A program made the position numbers and the translations under genes. A stretch of DNA of 64,000 nucleotides from Thalassia testudinum (lineage: Eukaryota > Streptophyta > Magnoliopsida > Alismatales > Hydrocharitaceae): NCBI GenBank assembly GCA_037157565.1, contig JAZHRO010000073.1:95768001-95832000 (forward strand). The letters are read 5' to 3'. Below, in pieces: positions 35,303-47,805 of this stretch; within the stretch, counting starts at the first letter, position 1; each line of letters starts with the position of its first letter. Under the pieces are notes generated by a model. It was not told the origin of the DNA and did no database searches. It was given only the letters and a program-made list of their open reading frames with translations.

Positions 35303-36720
35303 TGTTATCGCGGTGAGATTGATGTTTAAATAATCGCGTTGTAGTATAGTCGAAATTGCTTTGAAAACAAATACAATTTTATTACTCGAAAGGATTTCGA
35401 GGTTGAACATAGGGAGCAAATGAAATTCACACACTAAACTTAGCAATTAATGTAAATTGAACACATAATATTACCCAAAAACTAATTAGGAATGTAGAGC
35501 ATGAGTATATGAAGAGTAAAAAGAAATTTAGATAAAATAATATTGATTTAAATCACCAATTTACTCAAATCTACAAAAGGAGGGAATAGGAATTCAGACG
35601 TCTGATTTTGCAATCAAACATCTTAAATGACTTTGGCTACAATCACTTTCTTTGATTCTTATCTGCGTGCCTTTTCTTTTCTTCTTCTCTTTCTCTTTGA
35701 TTTCTCTTCTCTTCTTCCTCTTCTCTATCTCTAAATTGCTTCTTCTTTGCTCCTTCTTTCTTCTTCTGAGTCTTCCTTTCTCTTCCTTTTTAGCCCTTCA
35801 GCAGTCCTTATCTTCTTCTTCTTCTCTTCCTTTCTCTTCCTTAGGCTTTCTTCTCCTCTGACCCTTCTGCCTTATGAATCTGACTAAGCGTTGGAGCCAA
35901 ACTCTCCATGGCAAAAACCCCCTACCCTTGTGCCACTCTCTTCTCCCTTTCTCTCTTTTTATTTCAATCTTGCTCTCCCAAAGCCTCAACTGGTCGGGTA
36001 ATCGGACCTATCGCATACCCGAGTCCAAGCTCACTAGCATGTTAGCAAGGGACCTAATTGTGAAGATGAGGAGAAAGCTAGGGGGCTATTAGCAAGGGTT
36101 TTTGAAAGTTAGGGGTAGAAACGTAATCAGATAGGACCTTTTTGCAAACTAGGTCAAGGAAAACTCATCTTGGGTCCAAATTTTGGTACTAACCTAATTT
36201 GGATCTATGGAATCCAATGGTGAAGTTGGACTTTGGTTTTAACCACGTTTGATTAGGTAATTTATGAAAAAACCCAAATTAGGGTAAATATCTGTTAGAG
36301 AATTCATTTTAGGTTAAGATGGGTTCTAATGGCCAAATTAAAAGTACTACACCCCAAAATACTTTTCTATGATTTCTAGAGGGTTTAAGCGAATTTTATC
36401 CTGACCAGAACCTTAGTTAATTAAGTGGGTTTATTTTTAGGGTTTCAAAAAGTCATTTAATTCACAAAACACACACAAACCCTTTTTTGTCAAATCCAAC
36501 CCACTTGTTTTCTTATTAAGACCATTTGACCTTTGTTTGGCCCTTGAGAAAACCTGTGCTTGTACTGCATTGGTAAAATTGTAGTTTTACCCCTAGTTTC
36601 TTGTGTTTCTCCAGAAAGGTTATACAGTGAATTATGACCTTCAGTTTGTTTTGTAGGAGCATTTATTGACTTTATTGGGTTAAAATGAGCTAGTTAGGGC
36701 TCATGATGGCATTCTCATCA
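35303..36720 (-). repeat. P5 3' LTR (1418 bp)
   Basis: It begins TGTTATCGCGG (plus strand) and matches 61872-62606 over its first 720 or so bases, and ends CATTCTCATCA. CGTTGTAGTATAGT (35337-35350) is identical to part of the 5' end of plant tRNA-Asp on this strand. An AGACGTCTG inverted repeat lies at 35596-35623. A CT-rich tract at 35640-35870 gives chance frames. Confidence 0.9.
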
Positions 36721-36758
36721 TAGCCCCATGCCTAGCTTTTGCTAGTCCCTTAGCAAAA
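36721..36758 (-). other. P5 3' polypurine tract and hairpin
   Basis: The hairpin arms TTTTGCTA (36737-36744) and TAGCAAAA (36751-36758) stand before GGCATGGGGCTA, which abuts the LTR. Confidence 0.7.
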
Positions 36759-37573
36759 TTTTAAGGTATTAACTTTGATTCTAGACCATGAAATCTTTTG
36801 ATACTTAAAAAACTGTGACGTGTGATTTCTTTTATACATTAGGTTAGAATGCTGATAATAGGCCTAGAGGTACTCAAGTACCAACCAAGATCCAGACCTA
36901 ACCAGCTCTAGCCTCAGTCTGCCGCGAAGGCTTAGTATGGCCCATAGGAACTATCTTAAGGTTCATTGAACTCCGCGGATAAAGCACCCGTGCTTGCAAC
37001 ATGTTTTATCCTCGATTCAGTTTGTAGTGTGTTTTTGTCAGAGACAGAGGAATTTTGCTTTTGGAGAGTTTTCTCTCTCTTTTCATTTTATTTCTAGCTT
37101 CGGATTGGCTTCATAACACGGTCTGTATCAGATTCTTAATCCCCATCATCAATCCTTGAAGGGTCCCTAGCAATCGATGCTTCGGGATAGCACCACCCAT
37201 GACAACCCCCAGAACCCTGGCTTTCAAGATTTCGAGATAATCCCACCCATGGTGTTCTGTAGCTAAATCTAGACCCTGGTAATCGACATTTCAGGATAAT
37301 GCTGCCCATGGCATTTGAACCAGCATAGGGTGCTTACATGCCCCCAATAGGATATGTAGATATCCTAGGAGACAAGCACTGAGGAGACGATATGTTATTG
37401 CACATCTTCGAGGGGAATTTCCCATCTCTTCTCATTGGGAACCCGTCCAAATCAACTTGTGTTGATCAGCCGCTCCTAATCTAGATGACTTTTTTAAAAC
37501 AATTTAAATGCATTTGCATGATTTTGATACTTAAGTGCATTGAACTAGTCTGTGCATGGATTGGGGTGCTTAG
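36759..37573 (-). repeat. P5 3' interior with three TTCGAGATAG-type boxes
   Basis: Three variants of the P4 box lie at 37180-37200, 37230-37252 and 37287-37311, each ending CCCAT(GG). GTGCTTACATGCCCCCAATAGG near 37330 also parallels P4 (near 24282). No gene is visible. Confidence 0.68.
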
Positions 37574-37578
37574 GTTAC

Positions 37579-39594
37579 TGATTGCAATGCAAAAATACAC
37601 CTGCAATAGTGCCTTCTTGGGCTATTTCCTAGCATTACCAAGGCATATTAGGGTTCTATAATCACATTTACAAAATATATGCATGCATGCATTTAATTGA
37701 GAAAAGAGGACAATAAATAAAATGGCCTCGCGATTACTTTTTTCCTCAAGTGCTGCCTCACAAATTTCCATCTTCATTTCTTATTTCTTTTTTATTTTTG
37801 ATTTTTGATTTTTCCTCCCCGCGGATGCATGCACCTTCTTCTTCTCCTCGCGCCATACTTCCCTGCAACAGCCCTCTCCCTGCTAGCCGCAGCAGCCTAC
37901 TCCCCGACACTCCATGCACAAGCCATGCACAGCCAGGGCATGGCTGTGCATTGCTTTCATCTTCTATTTAAAGCCATGGCTTCTCCTTCATCTGCAACCT
38001 GGTCCTTCCACGAAAAAAGACCCAACACAGCAGCTCTCCAGGCCACCGAACTCTCCCTCTCCCTCCATACGCCGGCCCTCCTCGGAGACACCCGGTGGAC
38101 AGGAGTCTTCACTGTGGTGAGCACCCACCACCGTGAAACCACCACTGCCCAGCTCTTCAAAGAGCCGGTGGGCGTGGTGGCTTTCTTCACTATTTTTTTT
38201 TTCCCCGTTCCTGCACCTTCAGCCATTCCCACAAGCTTCAAGCTCGAAGCTCAGCGGCAGCAGCAGCAGCAGCCCCAACCCCCCTTCCGTGAGCACTTGC
38301 AGGCAACCCCAGCCCTCCGCGCACGCCTGCAGGACTCTCCGCCTCCCACTTTCTCCACCCTGTCATGCTCTCTTCCGCTCGCAACCGGCCACCGCGCGTC
38401 ACTGCAGTGGCCGGCCAAGCCACTCCGCGCTTCCCTGCCAACTCCCGCAAGCCTCAGCTTAAGCAGCAGGTCGCCCTCGCCCTCCATTGCGCACAACAGC
38501 AGCCTTCTCCGCTCGCTTTGTCACAACCTTCCGCTCGCAAGCCACCAGCCGAAGCCACTCTGCCACATGCGCCGAGCCAGCCACACTCACAACACCGGCA
38601 GCAGGTGGTCGCGTGGCTTGGCCGACCACTGTAGCCACTGTTCACGCCAGTCTGCGCGATACTGTGTCTACAGTGGTGTGATTGGAGAGTTCCTCACTTA
38701 TCCGGTCACGCGGCACGCCGCTACCGCTATTCGCCCGTCCGCACGCCTGCCTGCACATCTCCGCCCGCGCCGCTTGCACCCACCCGTGTACGTCTGCGTG
38801 CTCCAGCCCTCTCCCAGCACCTACCTTCGCCTGCTTCGTTCACCGCGTGCACCTACGAGCACAAGCGCCTGCTCTCCACGCAGTGCATTGCGATGTAGCC
38901 TCCCCTGCTTGTGGCCACTGCCACTAGCGCGTGCTTGTCTGCGTGCATGCACGCCTGCACGTGAACTTGAACCATCAGACGATGGCCCTGTAGCTTAGAT
39001 GCCTTAACCGCTCCAGCCCTCACCTCCAGCAGTGCTCTCTTTCTCTCCCTCTCTCTCACCACACTCTCTCACTCTTTCTTTACTGACGCTCACACACACC
39101 TACGCTAGCACTTCCACACACCCACACACACCTATACACTATTATATACATATATATACACGTATACATATACATATTGATATATATATACATATATTTA
39201 TATACGTAAATATATATATATATACATATATGCTTATATTTATACATATAGTAGTACCTATATACTTATGTATTAGTATACATACATATATATATATATA
39301 TACTTATATATATACATATACATATACATATATATACATATATCTATATACTTATATATATATATATATTTATACATATATCTATGCATATATTAGTACT
39401 TATATAACTATGTACTAGTCTATAAACATACATATACATATATATATATATCTATATACTTATATATATATATACATATATACATATATATATACATATA
39501 CATCTATATAGTATCATATCCATACATATACATATAAATACATACATACACATATATATATATATATCTATACATATATCTATCTATACATATA

Positions 39595-39638
<44 letters not shown>

Positions 39639-40408
39639 TATATATATACACCTATAGATATATACATATATATATACCTATATATTTATAACCTTATATA
39701 TATATATAGATATTTTCACATTATTTACCATACGTGGTATCGCAGGAATATCAGCACCAGTTACCGATATTACCCGATACACGTGTACAAAAAGCGTGGT
39801 TACATACATCTTCCACCATCCATCCCACACTCCACGCGGCACCTAGTCTTATCGGTTGCGTCTTTCTAGACGACGACTGACTCGACACCGTGCTACACTC
39901 CATCTCCGCCTCCTCCCCCACCCCTTATATACATAATATATACCTATATATATATACTATATTTACTTTATTTCCTCTTCTCTTTCATGCCAATAAAAGG
40001 ATAAAAAAATATATATTTAAAAGAGAAAAGATAATCTTTGACTTGCAGGTACTCCGTCTTGCGAATAGCAAGACCTGTTTTGGAACCCTGTTTTGGCTCA
40101 AAGCCAAGAACCCAATTTTGAGGGTGTGCCTTGAGGACAAAAATTACCAGAAAAAATTTAAATAAGAAAAACACCAAAAACACAATAAACGAACGGAAGA
40201 GTCTCGTTATAGGAAAGACGTAGAAACTTAACTTGTAACCCCACTTCCCTGAGTTCGACCCTGGGCCTAAAAGTGACCAAGATAAAATCAAGTAGGCCAG
40301 GTTAAAAAAAATTTTGTAAAGAGATGATTAGGTCCGATTTAGGTTAACCACTATACACACTTCAACGATAAAATCATCATATTAACAACCTATTCTGGTC
40401 CGACATCA
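37579..40408 (+). repeat. P6 5' LTR (2830 bp)
   Basis: It starts TGATTGCAATGC and ends GGTCCGACATCA. It is CT- and GC-rich in its first half, with a perfect 10-bp inverted repeat (TGCACAGCCA / TGGCTGTGCA, 37926-37950), then a long TA-rich microsatellite, then U5 with TTCCCTGAGTTCGACCCTGG near 40245. The 397-codon open frame at 37805-38998 is not kept in the 3' copy. Confidence 0.9.
39120..39715. repeat. TA-rich microsatellite in P6 5' LTR
   Basis: This is about 600 bases of mixed TATATACA, TACATA and (TA)n units. Frames through it have no coding meaning. Confidence 0.9.
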
Positions 40409-40434
40409 TAACTTTTCTGGCGCCGTTGTCGGGG
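40348..40434 (+). other. P6 primer-binding region: U5 tRNA-Asp boxes plus PBS
   Basis: CCACTATAC (40348-40356) and CAACGA (40363-40368) together follow the complement of the tRNA-Asp 5' end with a 4-base insertion overall. TGGCGCCGTTGTCGGGG (40418-40434) is the PBS, with one mismatch to tRNA-Asp. Confidence 0.75.
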
Positions 40435-41757
40435 AAGTGCACCTGCAAGTAAGTTTTTACTCCATTCCTGTAATTTTTTCTCTTCTCTTCTCTCTTCACG
40501 GGTATCTCTGTTTTTGGTGTGTAGGTGAACCTGGTGCAAGGAGAAGGTAGGCAGACGAAGTCGAAGATGTGAGCAGATCCAAGGTGAGAACGAGAGCGTG
40601 AGGATGCCGACACCGCATTAGAGCTTCGCACACGTTGCCGAACAAGTAGGTCATCTTAGCAACTAGGGTTAACTTGTCACCTTAAAAAAAAAATTTAAAA
40701 ACTAAAAACTAGAATTCACTTGTTTGATTGATTGTCTTCACTCCTACTGCCCTGGGATTTCTCGCCCTACTTCGCACAGCGAAAATCTGAGAATCTTGAT
40801 TCTTGAATTTCTCGTCGTAGGAAGTATTCCTTGAGGCAAAAATAAAAAGATTGATTGCACCCCTCTTTTGCCTCACTTATCTACAATTTGGGATCACCTT
40901 TTTGGTGGGGAGACTTGGAATTGAGTTAATTCCAACCCCACCATGACTTTTCAACTTGCCTAAGATTCGATCCCGAATACCTCAACCCCCAACAATTTGA
41001 TTTTCTTCTAGTTGAGCCTTGTGTGTGGAAATTTTTCTGGTGATTGGGAGCACTTGAATTGAAGTGCTTTGGCTCCCTTTCACACTAATACAAAACTGAT
41101 TCATGCATCCACACATAGAAATCTCCATCTAGGATATCCCATTGCATTTTAGCATGCATTAACCAACTGATATTGAAGAAGGGTTTGTTGGGCTTAGAAA
41201 ACCTATATTCTTGCAAAACCCGGAGATTGGCTGAATTGGTATTTCAGCGAAATCCTAAAATCCATACTACTTATGGCTGAACTCTAAAAACCATTCACCA
41301 ATTAAGAACTTCAATTCGGGGAGATTTCCCCATTGCATGATTGGATTACACACTTTGAAAATCAATCACTTGGGCATTACCCGTAAACAATGCCCTTCAC
41401 ATTCCAAAAGCACTTGACCCTAAGCCTCTAATTAAAATTGGTAGTAACTTGACCCTTATTAAGGATTGGAGGTCTAACTACCTGTGTGTAGTAGCTACGT
41501 GCTGGTGAGAGTTCCCCCGTGTTATCGGGTGTCTAAGACTGGGGCAAACAGCCTTTCAATCTAGATCGGTGGTTCCGCGGTGCTCGTATTCAGTTTCGTA
41601 GTTCGTGATAGTAGGTAACTTAGATCTTTAGGTCTAAGGGCACACTGTAGAGGTTAGGAACTTGACTGTATTGATTTGTAAACAAGTGTACCTTTGCGGC
41701 GTCATTTCTCTCATCTCTTTTCCCTTCTCATCCCCCCAATTCTTCTTGCGGTAGTGC
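40435..41757 (+). other. P6 untranslated leader
   Basis: No frame is supported. GGTGTGTAG (ending 40524) resembles the acceptor-like sites of P1 and P3. Confidence 0.55.
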
Positions 41758-43641
41758 ATGTTTGGGAGGTCACCAAACCCTGAACTGTTTGAATTGACTG
41801 ATAAATCTAGAAAAGGAGCTGAATCGTCCTCCTCCTCCACAAACATGGTTGCAAGCCCACCCCCAAATCTCGAGGGAGGAAACAACCCTCAGAACCCACC
41901 AGGTGGTGGAGCCTTAGATCCCATAACCCGCCTCCAAGCCCAAATGGAAATGTATAATGAGAAAATTGAAGCCATTCAGGAAACATTGGAGGAAATGCAG
42001 AACCCTCCCGAACGGGAAGAGCCTAGGTCTCCTAGCTCATATCAGAATGCCGCTGCTACAGAGACCATAGGACAGATTTGGGTCCCCGCAGGCGGGGACG
42101 AATTTGAACTAAAACCTAACATTATTGGCCTAATAAATTTTCACTTCCATGGTCTTGCAAGTGAAGATCCATTTCTCCACTTGGAAGACTTAACCCGATT
42201 GGCTGAAACTGTTAAACTTAGAAATATCGGGTTACCTATAGTCCTCATGAAAATGTTCCCATTTTCATTGCGAGATAAAGTGTCATAGTGGTTACGCACC
42301 CTTGGGAGAACCATCCATTCTTGGGAAGAGATGCGAACAGCATTTCTCAAGAAGTTCTTCGCAATCGGGCGAACCAATGCGCTTTGTCGTGCTATCACTT
42401 CATTTACGCAACAAAATGGTGAACAATTTCATGAGGCATGGGAGAGGTATAACGACCTCCTTAGGAAGTGTCCGCACCATGGTCTGCCTAAGTGGCATAT
42501 AGCCCAGATTTTCTACTATGGGCTAAATGAGACTTTGAAGCAGATTGCAAATGCTTCCTGCGGAGGGAATTTTATGAATAAAGACGAGATTGGAGCATTT
42601 GAACTATTTGAAAATATGAGTGAAAACTCGATGAACAATGCTTCCATTGTCGCCTTTAATCATACTAGCCAGCCCCGAAATGTCCACAAAGTTGACACGG
42701 GACCCTCCCATTCATCCACTGATCTAAGCCTAATTGCTTAAAAACTAGATGAAGTCTCCATCGTGCACAAGAAGCTGGATGAGCTTCTGGCCAACCCCGC
42801 CCGTTCTATGGCAAACACCCCCACTTCACCACTTCGTCACAATCCAAATTCTTCCAACATCAGGCTTATCCCGAGAAACCCCGTAAGACCTTCCTTACTG
42901 AGTGTCGTGCCAAGCAACTCAGTAAGTCATGTGGAATTGGCTTCTACGAGCCAGTATTTCGACACAGAGGACCAAGCCTCTGTGTGCTCGGATGCATACT
43001 TACATGCAGACGCATCTTCTGGCATAGAAGATGCTTGCGCCCTGGGGAACAACCCTTTCTCTGCCACGTATTACCTAGGATGGCACAATCATCTGAACTT
43101 CGCATGGTCCAACAACCTGCAACGCCAAAACCCTGCGGGTGGACCAATGAGACTGTCCGCACCCGTCATCCGAAGGGCCCAGTCTAATCCTATGGCGAAT
43201 CTCCCATCAGGCCCTTGTGTACCGCAAGCAGAACATGCATCAAGTCCTCTTGAAAAGTTGATGCGAATGATGATGGATATGTCAAAGCGCCATGAATAGA
43301 ACATGACCTCTCTTCAACACCAATTGGTGCAGCAGAATGCTGAGATCAGTCAACTACGCATGGCGACTCGATCTCAGGGCACTCTTCCCGCCCAACCTGT
43401 TCCAAACCCGCGAAACTTCGTACCTCGTGGTCCTCAACCATAGGTACAACCTTCTCAGGGGCAGGTTAATCTAATTCTGCAAGCTCTGAGCATTCCATCA
43501 GGATTTCAGGCTAATCCCACTGCAGCACCACACTCATATGTCCACATTGCGAACCCTCCTCCACCGTATGATCCCACTGGACCTGCATCGTCCAATGCTA
43601 TCACTACGAGGAGCGGTAAGCAGACCATTGATCCACCTTGA
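41758..43641 (+). pseudogene. gag: P6 gag (broken by in-frame stops)
   Basis: One frame runs from ATG 41758 through stops at 42286, 42739, 43297, 43441 and 43639. The N-terminus is Ser/Pro/Asn-rich. A helix (RLQAQMEMYNEKIEAIQETL) precedes the Athila capsid core: IWVPAGGDEFELKPNIIGLI, EDPFLHLEDLTRLAETVKL, FLKKFFAIGRTNALC and CPHHGLPKWHIAQIFYYGL. Near the end are HLNFAWSNN, the counterpart of the HPNFSW motif of P3, and ITTRSGK. No zinc knuckle is seen. Apart from the stops it is better kept than P3 gag. Confidence 0.9.
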
Positions 43642-43719
43642 CTTAATCCTGGCCCGTCTTCTTCATCACCCTCTCATTCGGGATGCGCACCGCATTCGCG
43701 AGAGGACGATACACCAAAA

Positions 43720-44673
43720 TTGGTGCCAGAATCAGTTTCATTCCCTGAGGCTCTATTGAGGGAGCCAAAAGGCAAAAAGAAAGATACACAGGCTTTTGAT
43801 AACCTGCGTAATTTGTTCAGGGATGTAGAAATCAAGGTACCCCTGCTCGAGGCTATCGACCACACACCTACTGTCGCCCGATTTTTCAAAGATTACACAA
43901 CACCCAGGAGATAGTCAAAGAAAACTAAGAATCCGATGGTTCTCTCACCTCATGAGAGTTGTGCTATATTGACAAACCTACCACCGAAGCAGAAAGATCT
44001 AGGCACACCACTTATTTCCTGTAGCATCCAAGGCTACAGTTTTAACCGTGCCCTACTTGATTTAGGATCTTCCATAAATCTCATACCAACCATCATGCTC
44101 GAAAAATTTTCCTTGGGGAATCTGAAACCCACCCCTGTCACGTTACAGTTGGCAGATCGTTCTGTCAAAATCCCGAAGGGTGTGGTGGAAGATGTGGTGG
44201 TTAGGGTCAACAGTCTTTGTTTTCCTGTTGACTTTCTTATTTTAGATATGGAAGTTCCTAGCTCACTTTCTAATTGTCTGATCATCCTTGGTCGACCTTT
44301 CTTGGCCACAGCCCCGCCCATATCGACTGTGAGTCAGGCTGTATTAAGATTGCCGTTGGATCTGAAAAGCTCAAGCTTAACATCTTCAAGGCAGCCAAGA
44401 ACTTTGATAGCGATTACATCGAGGATGACACGTATGACGAGGACATGGCCGCTACTGCGTGTATCAGACTAATTGGGACCTATTCGGACTGCTACGGATT
44501 ACCTATAAACATTGATGATTGCCTGACCAACACATATTGTGACGTTCCCCCATCCCTCCCTTGTCCCGTACCTTCTCCAGACCAGACTTCTGATGAGGTT
44601 TTCTCCGCTTCCCATACCTCGTGGTCTGAGTCATATCTGGGCTACTCACCGTCGGTCCACACTCTTGAAGACT
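43720..44673 (+). pseudogene. P6 aspartic protease and linker (broken)
   Basis: The frame has KDTQAFDNLRNLFRDVEIKV, a stop at 43912, then the active-site motif RALLDLGSSINLIP (Asp codon 44059), VKIPKGVVEDVVVRV and CLIILGRPFLATA. Near 44316 the frame shifts, and the protein goes on in the RT frame with HIDCESGCIKIAVGSEKLKL and an acidic linker to the stop at 44673. It follows gag in the usual Athila order. Confidence 0.87.
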
Positions 44674-44870
44674 AGATTGCCCTTTCTTCCCTGCCAAATC
44701 AGGCGGATTTGCAAATCCACACTGGGACCTTGAGCCCATATAATTCTCACTGGGGCTATTCCTTTTTGGATCCATCTATCCAAGAAGCCCCTCTTCTTGG
44801 CCAATCTGAGGGCCAATTCCTTCCTCCCAGCTTGTTCTCCAACCCGCCTGGGACACTCTCGTCCTAAGAA

Positions 44871-46051
44871 ATGCCAAATCTTTCACCATCCACTCCCGAG
44901 CTGAAAGAGCTACCTAGTACACTTAAGTATGTTTTCCTAGGGCCAAATGAAATGCTCCCTGTAATCATCAGTTCAAAATTGACCAGGGAGCAAGAGTGCA
45001 AACTGACTAAGGTCCTCATAGAACACAAGGCAGTTATTGGATGGTCTTTATCAGAATTATCTTGCATTAGCCCCTCCTACTGCACTCACCGTATATATAC
45101 GGAGGAGGAGGCTCGACCTTCCCGCGAGATGCAGCGACGTCTCAACCCTAACATGCAGGAGGTCATTAAGAAAGAAATCATTAAGTGGCTAGATGCGGGT
45201 ATAATCTACCCGATCAGCGATAGCCCCTGGGTGAGTCCGATTCACGTTGTGCCCAAAAAGGCAGGACTCACCATCCTTGTCAATGACAGGGGCGAATCCA
45301 TCCCCACATGCACTCCTACATCTTGGAGAGTGTGTGTGGATTATAAGAAACTCAATGCTGCAGCCAAGAAAGATCACTTTCCGCTACCTTTCATTGACCA
45401 AATCCTGGAGTAGTTAGCAGGAAATAAATTTTTTTATTTCCTGGATGGATTCTCAGGATATAACCAGGTGGCAATTGACCCCTGAGACCAAGAGAAAACC
45501 ATTTTTACCTGCCCTTTCGGCACCTTCACATTTAGAAGAATGCCATTCGAACTTTGCAACGTGCCAGCAACTTTCCAGAGATGTATGCTGGAGATATTCC
45601 ATGACATGGTGGGTGACTTTCTCGAGGTCTTCATGGATGTCTTTTCAGTCTTTAGACCACCTTTCGACGAATGTCTTGCCAACCTAACTCGCATCCTTAG
45701 GAAATGTATTGATGTAAACCTCGTGCTTTCCTGGGAAAAAAGTCATTTTATGGTGCACGAGGGAATTTCTCACGGACATATCATCTCCGATAGGGGTATC
45801 GAGGTTGACAGAACTAAGCTCGATGTCATTGCTGATTTACCTGTGCCTGGCTCTGTCAAACAAATCCACTCCTTCCTGGGACACGTCGGTTTCTATAGGA
45901 GATTCATCAAAGACTTCTCCAAGATTTCTCAACCTGTAACTCATCTCCTATCGACCAACGTACCCTTCGATATGGGCCCCGACTGCATACAAGCATTCAC
46001 GCAGCTACGTAATGCTGTCACCAAGGCCCCTATTCTCCAGCCACCTAATTG
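44871..46051 (+). pseudogene. P6 reverse transcriptase, catalytic Asp lost, cut by deletion
   Basis: Motifs run WLDAGIIYPISDSPWVSPIH, VCVDYKKLN, DHFPLPFIDQ, FFYFLDGFSGYNQ, then FMDVFSVF, where the second Asp of the FMDD box is Val (codon 45639-45641, GTC). In-frame stops are at 45411 (TAG) and 45483 (TGA). FLGHVGFYRRFIKDFSKIS follows. The sequence ends at APILQPPNWR and joins LTR sequence, so no RNase H or integrase remains. Confidence 0.92.
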
Positions 46052-47774
46052 GAGAATAAATAAAATGGCCTCGCGATTACTTTTTTCCTCAAGTGCTGCC
46101 TCACAAATTTCCATCTTCATTTTTTTTCTTTTTGATTTCTGATTTTTGCTTCCCGCGGCTGCATGCACCTTCTTCTCCTCAAGCCATACTTCCCTGTAGT
46201 AGTCCTCTCCCTGCCAGCCGCAGTAGCCCACTCCCGACACTCCATGCGCAAGCCATGCACAGCCAGGGCTTGGCTGCGCATGGCTTGCATCTTCTATTTA
46301 AAGCCACAGCTTCTCCTTCATCTGTAGCCTGGTCCTTCCATGAAAAAAGACCCAACACAGCAGCTCTCCAGGCCACCGAACTCTCCTCCCTCTCCCTCCA
46401 TATGCCCACCCTCCTTAGAGACACCAGGTGGATAAGAGTCTTCACTGTGGTGAGCACCCACCACCGTGGAACCACCACCGCCCAGCTCTTCAAAGAGCCG
46501 GTGGGCGTGGTGGCTTTCTTCACTTTTTTTTTTTCCCATTCCTGCACCTTCAGCCATTACCGCAAGCTTCAAGCTCGAAGCTCAGCGGCAGTAGCAGCAG
46601 CAGCAACAACCCCAACCCCCCTTCCATGCACGCCTGCAGGCAGCCCCAGCCCTCCGCACGCACCTGCTGACCTCTCCACCTCCAGCTTTCTCCACCCTGT
46701 CGTTCTCTCTTTCGCCCGCAACCAGCCACCGTGTGTCACTGCAGCAGTCGGCCAAGCCTCTCCACACGTCCCTGCCAACTCCCGCAAGCCTCCACGCAAG
46801 CAGCAGGTTGCCCTCGCCCTCCACCGCACATGACAGTAGCCTTCTCCGCTCGCTTTGTCGCAACCTTCTGCCCGCAAGCCACCAGCCGAAGCCACTCCGC
46901 CGCATGCGCCGAGCTGGCCACACTCACAGCACTGGCAGCAGGTGGTTACGAGGCTTGGCCGACCACTGTAGCCACTATTCACGCCAGTCTGGGTGACACT
47001 GTGGCTACAGTGGCATGACCGGAGATTTCCTCAATTATCCGGTCACGAAGCGCGCCTCTACTGCTGTTTGCCCATGCACATGCTCGCCTGTGCATCTCCG
47101 CCCGTGTCGCTCGCACCCGCCCGCGTACGTCAACGTGCGCCAGCCCTCTCCCAGTGCCTGCCTTTGCCCACTTCCTTCACTGCGTGCACCTGCGAGCACC
47201 AGTGCCTGCTCTCCACGCAGCGCGGTGCGCCGTGGCCTCCCTTGTGTGTGGCCACTCCCTCCAGGGTGCGCTTGTCTGCGTGCATGCGTGCCAGCGCGTG
47301 AACTTGAACCATCAGATGACGCCCTGCAGCTCAGATGCCTTAACCTCTCCAGCCCTCACCTCCAGCAGCACTCTCTTTCTCTCCCTCTCTCTCACTCTCT
47401 CTTTACCGACGCTCACACACACCTACACTAGCACTTCCACACACCCACACACACCTATACACTATTATATACATATATAAATATACGTATACACATACAT
47501 ATCGAAATATATATACATATATTTATATACATATATACATATATACATATATACGTATATATATCTATATACTTATATTTATACATATAGTAGTACCTAT
47601 ATACTTATGTATTAGTATACATACATATAGATATATATATCCATATACTTATATATATACATATACATATATATATATATGCATATATCTATATACTTGT
47701 ATGTATATATATTTATACATATGTCTATGCATATATTAGTACTTATATAACTATGTACTAGTCTATATACATAC

Positions 47775-47805
<31 letters not shown>

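Noticed and set aside
35337..35350. tRNA gene or tRNA-derived SINE, because of CGTTGTAGTATAGT
   Set aside because: No cloverleaf follows. The match is limited to the tRNA-Asp 5' part and fits a primer contact in U5.
35652..35989. Short frames in the CT-rich tract of the P5 LTRs (also 62206-62448)
   Set aside because: Simple-sequence Ser/Phe/Leu or Lys/Glu/Arg readings on either strand.
37713..37723. P6 LTR start at TGGCCTCGCG
   Set aside because: The shared bases extend upstream, TAAAA does not match the right flank, and GTTAC with TGATTGCAATGC at 37579 gives a matched duplication and joins the P5 sequence correctly.
37805..38998. 397-codon open frame in the P6 5' LTR
   Set aside because: It lies in GC/CT-rich LTR sequence. 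The 3' LTR copy has frame changes in several places (the 46093-46833 frame is out of phase in part), and no family motif is seen.
39032..39418. 128-codon Tyr/Ile/His frame in the TA microsatellite (and 47867-48064)
   Set aside because: It is a translation of TATACA-type repeats.
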